Positions 1 to 9,900 of a stretch of 21,414 nucleotides of DNA are shown piece after piece; position 1 is the stretch's first letter, and the number at the start of each line of letters is the position of its first letter. The notes under the pieces were generated by a model. It was not told where the DNA came from and searched no databases. It saw nothing but the letters and a program-made list of their open reading frames with translations. Source of the stretch: Lingula anatina (Eukaryota > Brachiopoda > Lingulata > Lingulida > Lingulidae); NCBI RefSeq assembly GCF_001039355.2, contig NW_019775547.1:8425-29838 (forward strand), written 5' to 3'. The position numbers were made by a program, and so were the translations under genes.

Positions 1-58
1 AACCAAAATCTAACCTCTTCGAATGACTCTGCAGAAATCATTTATTTTGCTTTTCCAG

Positions 59-164
59 CTTTCTTTGGATGCAAAAATAGCAGGGTCTTGTTTTGAACAT
101 GGCGATATTCCCCAAAACGGAACTTCAACTGATTATCTACCCGACGAAGCTAGCTACAAGCTAG
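59..164 (+). CDS. Candidate internal exon, half sushi/CCP-like domain
   Basis: A TTTTCCAG acceptor and a GTAAAC donor flank an open 106-base stretch encoding GSCFEHGDIPQNGTST and on to EASYKLG. One Cys, then IPxNG, then YxxG, resembles the first half of a sushi (CCP) domain, and such domains are often split by an intron at this Gly. No second half is found in the following bases. The domain name is inference from a weak pattern; it could be a chance open frame. If real, it belongs to a gene lying mostly to the left of the window, on the strand opposite to the P450. Confidence 0.3.
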
Positions 165-861
165 GTAAACAAACAGTTTACAGCATATTTATAATGACGC
201 ACGTCGTGCGTAGTTCCGCCTCTCTAAAATCTAACGCAGGATATTCCTTGGGTATACAGATTGTCATACAATAAAAGCACAAAAATGTTTGGATTTCACC
301 GGTACCACAGATGTATTTCCGATCTTCTATAGGGGGGCAGGAGGAGTGGCCTTTTTTCACTGACAGTTCCGAGTACCGAGTTGCAATATTTCTCTCAAAT
401 CCCTTGACGTTCATGTGAGTATGAATGTCTGATACGTTCATATCCAGATTATTATCTCCAAACATTACATAAAATACTATAATTATATATATACACTACC
501 TGAAATACAAAAATTCCCAATATACAATACATGAAATACAATAAATCAACTTTCATATGATTAAAAGAAAGCATTTTAGTTACACTCATCACTGTAGATT
601 GGTGTATTATATATACCGAAATCTGATCTATAGCTGGCGTTACGCAGACCATCAACATATTATATATATCGACATCTCATCTATAGCATGCGTTACGCTG
701 GCCATTATATGTTTTAAAACTTGTATTGTAAAACAATATCTCTGTAAAAAGTATGTTGATTAAATTGAAAAAGTGTGTGAGCAAAGTCTTGCTGATAGAT
801 TAGTCATTGGCAATTATGACACAAGCTATGGAACTTTGTGAATACGTTCAGTTAATGTCTA
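165..861. other. AT-rich flank 3' of the P450, no supported gene
   Basis: This stretch lies beyond the P450 stop codon and probably includes its 3' UTR. Open frames on both strands are short and show no family motif or convincing splice sites. Apart from the 53-bp duplication it holds only AT-rich sequence. Confidence 0.5.
605..708. repeat. Tandem duplication of about 50 bp, period 53
   Basis: TATTATATATACCG at 605 recurs as TATTATATATATCG at 658. The following GATCTATAGCTGGCGTTACGC-like sequence is also repeated as CATCTATAGCATGCGTTACGC. The two copies differ at a handful of bases. No gene overlaps them. Confidence 0.7.
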
Positions 862-1123
862 TTATTCAGTATTATTGACCACTACATTCCGCCTTGTAAG
901 ACGCACGGTGACACCTTTCTCTGGCTGCACTGTGCTCTTGGCTACGTGAACCAGTGGGATCTGCGTCTCTGAACAGCTCTCAACGCTGAACTTCTTCACG
1001 AGACACGCCAAGGTCATCTTGGCCTCCATCAGGGCGAACCTCATACCAATGCAGTTTCTGGGGCCTGCCCCAAATGGAAGCCAGGCCATAGGGTGACGCT
1101 TAGCAATCCTCTCTGCCGTGAAC
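862..1123 (-). CDS. P450 exon 13: haem-binding loop and C-terminus
   Basis: It begins by completing the PERF Arg and encodes FTAERIAKRHPMAW, then LPFGAGPRNCIGMRFALMEA with the axial haem Cys, then helix L and the C-terminal beta strands, ending NNTE and a stop at 862-864. The acceptor is CTATCCAG. No clear AATAAA is seen on this strand in the next few hundred bases. Confidence 0.96.
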
Positions 1124-3881
1124 CTGGATAGAAGAACAGCACAAAGATGACGTAGAATTACGTGTCACGTCACGTGAACCGTGTTCACCAACCACTATAG
1201 CTAAGCATGAATACGCCTGGATGGCAATTGGATGACTTTACAATTACAAAGCTTAAACATTTATTATTAAAATAAAACGATTCTTCTAATAACTAAAAAC
1301 ATTCTCCGAACAGTTATTTAATTGTTTTTTTTATAATCAAAGACAAGGTAATAGGATAATAAACAAGACTGAAAGGGTTTTAGAGAGAGAAAAAACTGAA
1401 AAGTTAATTAAGACAAACATTTCAAATGTAAACACCAAGATTTAGATTTAATAATAGTTCCATAGTTTATCTCAGTTTACAACAACTCGTTTTAAAGTTG
1501 AAATATAGCAATATCATACAAAAAACGATAGGCGGCAGCACCTTACCGTTCAGGACAGAAGAGGCTGGGGTCTGGGGGTCCCCAGTGCTCGGGATCCATG
1601 TGGATACTGTATATGTTACAGCGGACACTCATACCTTTGGGAATATGAACACCCATCACTGTGCATGATTCCTGGGCTGTTCTCCCTGTCCCACTAGTAA
1701 AAACATACTGGTTTATAGAAGTAGTTTGACAAAGGAGTCCATGATGAAAAGTAATCGTTTCTAAAGAGGCTTATTCTACCCATATCGTGCTTTCTATCTA
1801 TAAGACTTTTTCCTTAAAAGACCATGATTAAAAGACTTCCTCATAAACGATTCAATATTTTATCATATGCCAATGAAAAACCTATTTCCCTGAAAAATTC
1901 CCGTTTCCAAAGCAAGGGTATGTAGGGAAAGGGTAGAACAAAGCAGGTGCCCCCAACAATTTATTAAGGGTTATTTCCTTAGCGAAAAATAAGGTATGTA
2001 GCTGCTTCTACTAACCTTTTATATGATAATATAAATGTTAATTAAATGTGTATTTTTGAGTCCACTTACACTGGAGCGACAGGGTGTAGTCGTAGCGATT
2101 CCTTGAGGAACATGTCTAAATACTGCATCTTACTTATGGTCTCATACGATGGAGGACCCTAAAAGAGTTTTGAAAAACAAAACAATTAACAAACAGAATG
2201 AATCAACATAACAAACATATTTCTTTCCATACAGAAATGGAAATCAAATTCTCCCATTTTCGCCTTAAAATAACGACATCAGCACCATACATGTACATTT
2301 ACGATTAATACCTCATGCATAGGTGATGGTTGGCTCATCTTCTTAAAAAAGATGTCACTGTGCATCAGTTGTGAACATTTGCAGCACTAAACCCTCAAGA
2401 GACCAAGCTATTTTACTGACTTAAATGACCAAGTGGGGTCATCTATGACCCTATTGTGCTCTGTACAGGGATCCTTATTATAAAAGGCTGTTGAGGGTTC
2501 ATCACGCCTATACTACTCCCAGGATTTAAGACAAGTATTTTATAATGATCTATTGTAATAAGCATTTGGTAATAATGCTTTGATTGCATGAGATAACCAA
2601 GCACAGATTTTAAGAACAACTTTACACCGGTATTTAGACAGTCCTTGTCAGTCTCCACTTGCAGAAATATTTCTCTTTTTATTTGCCACACTAAATGAAA
2701 AAAGTACATTACAAAATTACTTTGAGTAGAAATATTTTAACTTATGTTGAGATAGCATCCTGCTAACTTCAATAATTAGCTGACTTGCTGAGTAGGGAAT
2801 ACCCTAATGCTGGTAAGGAAGTCATACTACTCAGAACACATTCAATCAACCTACATGTATGTTACTACCACATCTGTGTATAAAACAAAATCCACACAAA
2901 CAATTTGTTAATATATGTATAATATGATATCGACAGAATTCTTTAGACTTCCAAAATACCCAAAAATTGTAACCGCCAAAATGAGAAACCCAGTTATGAG
3001 AATAAGTTCCAACAAAGCTACTGAAATTATATAGATTCAGCGATGCACTATTGGTAACACTTCAAGCACAATCTTCACAAACCACTTATTTGTGCCTATG
3101 TTTTGGGCACACTGGCTGGTTGCATGAAGCACATGCATGTGACATTTTCCTGTCAGTGTTGCGTGGGCAAAACATTTGAATAAAATTTAAAAACTAATAT
3201 TTAAAAACCAATGCTTCTCTTTGGGGTCATAAATGACCCCACAAGAGTTTGTGATGTATACGCCACACTAATTGGTCAATCCCTACAAAAAAACTGTGAA
3301 AGTGTGCAGGATTAGTAGACTGACAAACTCATGCAAGGAAAGAAAATTCGAATAAAAAATAAAGAGATGGCACATTAAATCATATGGCTGGGGTCGTAAA
3401 TGACCCCACTCGGTCACTTGAGGGTTAATTATTTAATAGGGACTTAGATCATAATTGTGCACGTGCACCATTCCGCTTTAAAAAGGTGTGTACAGAAGCT
3501 ACATATTAATCCAACTATATTACTCCAAATCCGACCGCGTGTATATTCATAGACCGTTGTTTCAATACATAGTCGCTTGCCCTCAAGAGAGATATGTTTG
3601 CAGTCCTACCTCTCCAATGCAGTATTGGTCTACCTCCTCCTGGAGAGCTTTCTGTGCCTCTGGACTCGTTGCTAGGTGGTAGGCGGCGTAGGCCAGGGCA
3701 GTGCTGGTGGTTTCATATCCAGCCAACAGAAACGACGAGCACTGCGTTTGGATCTCCTAAAGATAAAAAAGACCAAAGCCACCAATGACTGCTCAGTTAC
3801 CTTTTTATTGAAGTAATGGCGCTGCTTGTGTTGGTATCAATTAACGTGTCCGCATACAGCCGTGAAACGTAGATTGTTTTG

Positions 3882-3917
<36 letters not shown>

Positions 3918-4473
3918 ACTTACACACACATAGACAAACATACATGTACACACACCCACCCACACAAGATTGCCTTTTTACCTTTTCTGTGAGTTTGGCC
4001 TTTTGTGTAACTCTTCTTTGAGATGACGAAGAGTCGTTCTGCTGACCCGTTTCCTCTCCCTTTTGTGTTGATATTACGTCACTGTCCGTCATCGCCTGGG
4101 GTACAGTCGAGTCCAGATTGTCAGTTTTGGCGTCCAACATAAGCTGTAGGAAATCCACGCGTCGAGACTGAAAGTTTACCACATGATTGTTAATCACTTT
4201 CAATTAGTTTATTGGTCACTGAAATACTTTGTTGAAGGGTATTTATTCAAGTTGTTTGAACTGTTTTTGATATAAATTATTAACATTTTAGGTTTAACAA
4301 TTGAAATTGTTAATAAATAAATATGTTGGATAAAAACACCCAAACTAAGAAAGACATATAAGCCGGAAGCCATGGAGTTTTGCATTTGTAATTTCTTCAA
4401 AAATTGTGAATATATACGGATGTCAATATCAATAGATTTGTTAATTTCATTGCATGACAGATTTTTACCAGTA

Positions 4474-4545
<72 letters not shown>

Positions 4546-5347
4546 TTTACTTTTGGATCATTTAATCTAGACTGTATGGCAGCGCTGGCAAGTACGCCTA
4601 TGTCATGCCTCGTCTTTCTCATCAGATATTTGTTCCACACCTTGGCTAGACCGGTCAAAGATGGAAAAAGATCTGCAAACAGAGACATATAAAAGCTCCA
4701 AATCGCATGAAAAGATGACTTGCTTTAATGATAGTTTGATCCTTAGCTTTATAAATAGCGTTCAATGTGTTTATTTGTTTGAATACCAGTATTCATTGTT
4801 ATACATTTTCTACAGTGTTGGTAAATATCAGCAAAAATTACATCTGTGGTTATCTCAGATCTGCCAACCCAATCTTGCACTTCACAGATTGTCGGCCTTA
4901 TTGGTCATCAACAAAAACCCAAAAATGATATACGAGTAATTTTTAGATGTGTTTATAATTTGGGTCTAGTTTAATTCATAGTACACTGTAATAAGATGAA
5001 TATTGCACATAGTTTAAATAATCAATAAACTGAAAACGTTCTTGCAGCTATATTTTAAGTCTCATTACTTTAGACCTTCCTTAAAACTGGCCTGGCCTGT
5101 AACATTGTTATGACGTGAACATACCGGAAATAAACATTGGCCACATCATCACCAGTGACGTGCTGAACACTTTACGACATGCTGCCAGAAATGGTGACGT
5201 GTTATCTCGCACTGAGTTAATCTCGAGACCAAAGCCACACGAAGCGATGACTTCCGTAGTGAGGCCTTGGAAGTCACTGAAATCATACACCACAAAATAT
5301 AATGTATTGAAAAACCAGAAATCACAGCCAGCTTAATCAAACTCCAG

Positions 5348-5384
<37 letters not shown>

Positions 5385-6103
5385 GTTACAAAAACATGAT
5401 AATGGCGGCTACGGAATCTGTGTATATCGGCTGTTTCACGATCAGGGGTACAAAATAGGGGTCACATTGAGGGAAAAATGAACTCTGATGCATTTGTTTA
5501 ATTTTATAACAGATAAAAAGAATAGCATCTTAACTATGATATCTACAATTTTTAGAGCACAAGATTAATTACTTTTTGTGCTACGCTCAAATTAACAGAA
5601 CGCCCCTTAGACATTGATCTGGGGGTACGGACACTACACATTCAAGTAACTGATGCTTTCGTAACTGAAATATCATATTGTTTACCAGTTATTTTTGCCA
5701 AAAGTCTAAGAAATGTCAAACTAAAGATATTACAGCAGTACTTTAACCAAAAGGATACAAGTTCATGTATTAATCAAGGAGTTTTTTAGAAAAACACCAC
5801 AGCACGTTTTCAGTGGATGCTGGAGCTTGGTTGTGTGTCATTCAGTGTGACTTTCATTCACCAGACTTTAATTTTAACTTTTCTTTCTGTTGCTTGACCT
5901 TTTTTTATCTATTCATTTTTTTTTATTTGTTTCAGTCTTGATTCCTGTTTTTGGAGTCTTTTCTTGTTTTTCATCTCTCGTTAATTTGCACCTCTTGTTC
6001 TACTGTTTTCAGGATTGTTGGGTTTCTGCTTCTCTTTAACTCTCTGTCAGTATGCCTTAATTTATTCTCTTTACTTTAGTCTTTCTTGCTGGGCCAGCCT
6101 AGG

Positions 6104-6145
<42 letters not shown>

Positions 6146-6914
6146 NATAAATTGAATATATTGCAGTGGGATATTTTGGGTATATCATGTTTCACTTGCT
6201 AGTATTCTGTCTGACTTACAGTATGTTGATTAGGAGACTTCAAAGGAATGCATGGTGTAACGATAAATTCTGTCGCAGCTGTAACTGCATATATTTGCCT
6301 GGGCTGTAAGTGAGTAACGTATGTTGGTGAGGTATTAGTACTGAAATAAGTTAACACTGGAAGTCACTGGAAACTTACCAACCAACATGCATGGTGGTGG
6401 TTTAGAGAACTGCCTAGACCTTTCTGCGACAGTTTCTGACGTTATTACAGTGAAGATAATATGAAAACAGATTTCCCTGTTAATTGTTAAGCAATGAGTA
6501 GAAGTGATAATTATCAAATAATTATTTTATTTCCTGAAACAAAAGTCTTTTAGACTGTGCAATAAAAAAGACCACATGAATGTTTTGGAGAAAACACAGT
6601 GAGTGTTAAGAAACCTTCTTTGAAATAAGACAAATAAACAGAATCAATTACATTTTAAAATGATAAAGTTTTTATACTATTTAAAAGTCATTCTTTTGTT
6701 AGAGAGTGGAACAAACCCGAACCCCTGTCACGATAATTTTCCTGGCAAGAGAGCGTTTTCCGAACCAGAAACCCAGGCGATGAGTCAATTTATCTTGTCT
6801 AAGAGGCGCGACATTAAGGTTTATATAAGTCTCCATAGTTACGGGAATTACTGGCTGACGCCATGGGGAGACACCAAAACCCTTCCTGATGACTACGATG
6901 AACTGGTGAGATGA

Positions 6915-6948
<34 letters not shown>

Positions 6949-9900
6949 TGCTTTAACGCTAATTTACAAGACTTCGGTCATCCCAGATGATACCCTTTAC
7001 CATCTTCATTCTAGAGTGACTCAAAAACTAGGCAATTACAAACCTCAAAAACTACTTTGTGGTTCGTAATTCTAAGAACATTTCTACATACTGTATACCT
7101 CCAAGATTAAGGGGCTAGTGTTTAAATCCCCTAGAATTTGTCTATTTCAACATCTTTCAAAAACGAAAATAGTTCTGTCAGAAGGCTGCCTTACTCCATT
7201 CCAGCTAAGAATCGCTAACATAGCCGCTGCTGCCATACTCGCTGTTAGAGGTGAAGAATATTTGACTGGATCCGCTGCGAGACTGCTATGTATGTATTCC
7301 TCACACATGAAACACACTAAAATACCATTTATTTCACTGTATTAGTAAACTACACTATATTTGAGTATTATTTACTGTTTAAAGAGATGATGATAACTTA
7401 CTTTGGAACGGAAAGTAATGCAAGCCTTACGAAAAAGTCCTATAGGATCCTGCCAATTTCCTATAGGATCCTATAGGATCTTATAGGATCCTATAGGACT
7501 TTTTCGTTAGGGAAGACCAACGTTTCGCTTTTACATCAAGATCTAGAGCATCTTCAGACTGAAGAGCGAAACGTTTGTCTTGCATAACACTGCTTTCCAA
7601 AGTAAGTGATCAACATCACTATAAACAGTAACTAATATAACACCTTGGAACCATGAATAATCTCATTTATAACATATGGGCGTAGTTTTGAAATTTGAGA
7701 TAAGAGACCGGTCATTATTGAAGTCAGAGAGGGTGGAGGAATTTCTCACCCTCTCTGACTTCAATAATGATAAAAAAAAAAAAGCTAGACCACCCCTTAA
7801 AGCAGTCAGTTTTTTTATTTATTTGGGGGGAGGGGGGAGGCTCTTTCGAATTGATTGATAAATTCTCCCAACTACTCTATGAAATTGTACCAACCATGGG
7901 AAATTAATATTTTTACTATGGCTTGGACCTAGTGTACCAATGATATTTTGTGAATGAGCACTGCCTGAAATTAAAGAGGATATTCATTTCCAAATTTGAG
8001 AAGGCACAACCAGGAAAGACCGATGAGTCAGAGTGTGATTCTGAAGGACTTCATGAAAGAATTTTGTTAAAGATCGCTTTGTTTTGCCCTAATGAAGGAG
8101 TCCAAGTTGTTGTTAATTATCTGAAAGAATGGCAAAAAAAGGTATGTCATAAAGATTTAAAAAATCTCACCTCATGTGCAAATTGATTGGTTTTACAAAA
8201 AAATTCTGAATGTTGATTTTTCTCTCCACTCTTTACAGGAATTATCTGTAGATTATAGATAGTACAGAATTTATTCCATCCATTCTTATAAAAGAAAACT
8301 GATGCATGAAAAGAAAGATGAACGATATGATGGAATTTAATCAGATAAGATTGTCAATATTTTATACATACATGTATTAATGTGATATTTGATACTTTGT
8401 ATGAGCAACGGTATATAAATCATAAAATTTTTAAACAGGTCAGCGTCAAACATACCATACCATGTGGTGCTTCATTTAATATTACGTCTAAAGAGAATTT
8501 TAGGAAAACTTTATTGAAAAAAGAAGACTTGACCCCCCCCCCCCAATTGTAATTTTATTTAACTGTGGGTGCCGGTCTTTAAAAACAATTTCCATTTTTC
8601 CTCACAAATTTGCGAAAATAATAATAAAAATTGTGTTTATAGTCCAAATAATAGATAAAGTATTTGAAGTAGTTAAGTTACAAATGCCATGAAAACATTA
8701 GTGCTTTAATTCACCATGTTATTTTGAAATTTCTGTCATAAGAAATTAACTCTCTAGCACTCGATTCATTTTCTATTTTTCTAGATCTGGCTTCCGGATG
8801 CTCCGACGACTGGGCTAAGGCTAAAGCGGGTATTAAGTATTCCTACACTGTAGAATTGAGTCCCAGTATGAGAACGGCTGATAGCGTGCTTCAGTTCGAG
8901 CTTCCCCCTAGTTTCATCCCCCTCGTAGGCGAAGATCTTTATATGGGTCTTAAAGCTGTAGCTGAAGCACTGCAGGAAAAACTAACCCTTGAGATGAATG
9001 TCGGTTGCATCTAGTGAATATATTTTTTATTTCGTGAAAATAGTGACTGCGTGAAAAAAATCCAATTCTGTTTTTAAGAAGGATATTGTTAAATTCCGAT
9101 TGCCGTTAATTAGTCCTTGAAAACTTGCAATAAAACTGATGGAACATAGAGGACAGTCGTACAGATTCTTGTATGCTGATTAAGATAAAGATATTGCCTT
9201 GATATAAATCTATGACATTCCCGCTATTATCAATTCAACTGACTGTCCTTTTTATAAACTTATCTATTATATATCATAGTAATATCAAGCAACTAAATCC
9301 AAATGAAAAGAATTATATCAAAATTCTCCATTTATGAATGAAATAAAGACCTCAGCAAATCATTCTTGCAGTTTACCCATCACCAGGCTTGCAGATTTCA
9401 ATATGTGCACTTTTCTGTAACGCCACCCTGTGACTTTTGGCCAGATGGCAGCAACCAATTCTGTCGGCACGCAAATGATACTGTGACGCTGTGTCCACTC
9501 GGAACTACTCGGATGTCTCCGCACTCGACAATAACCTCGGACGTAATACGGAGGCAGCCATATTTGATTGTTGATTGTTGGGAAGGAACTACTTTCAACC
9601 ATGCGCTAATTTAAACCTAATTCTTTCAACGCCTGTATCTATTTATCCTTCAAATCAAAGTCAAACTTAGTGCATTGTTTGGCAAACTGTAAAGCATCAC
9701 AAAAATCAGGAGTATTGACAGCCATCTTTATGAGCGGAATAACCGAATTGAGTGAAAAGGCATTTCCGGCGGACAAAATGCATGGATTTGGTGCATATTT
9801 CTCCGCCTATCACATCCGAGGTTAGTATGGAGCTTGCAGAATGAGCCGAGGATTGTCGATTGACGCTGTGTCCGCTCTGTGGAAGTAAGGCTTCCTGTCT

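Noticed and set aside
178-465. 95-codon minus-strand frame with several Cys
   Set aside because: No family pattern, no convincing splice sites, and frames before it are quickly closed. It could be 3' UTR or chance.
4209-4692. Long open frames on both strands running through a (YI)n repeat
   Set aside because: They are created by the TA microsatellite. Only the splice-bounded 4551-4672 part on the minus strand is real exon.
7676-7858. Open frame across the perfect hairpin
   Set aside because: Its repeated peptide sense comes from the inverted repeat and a poly-A run. No coding signal is present.
862-9014. A P450-carboxypeptidase fusion gene
   Set aside because: The two sets of exons are on opposite strands, and the P450 joins in phase across the intron without the carboxypeptidase.
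9360-9614. Overlapping open frames on both strands
   Set aside because: Local GC rise gives stop-free stretches in three frames. No motif or splice junction supports any of them.
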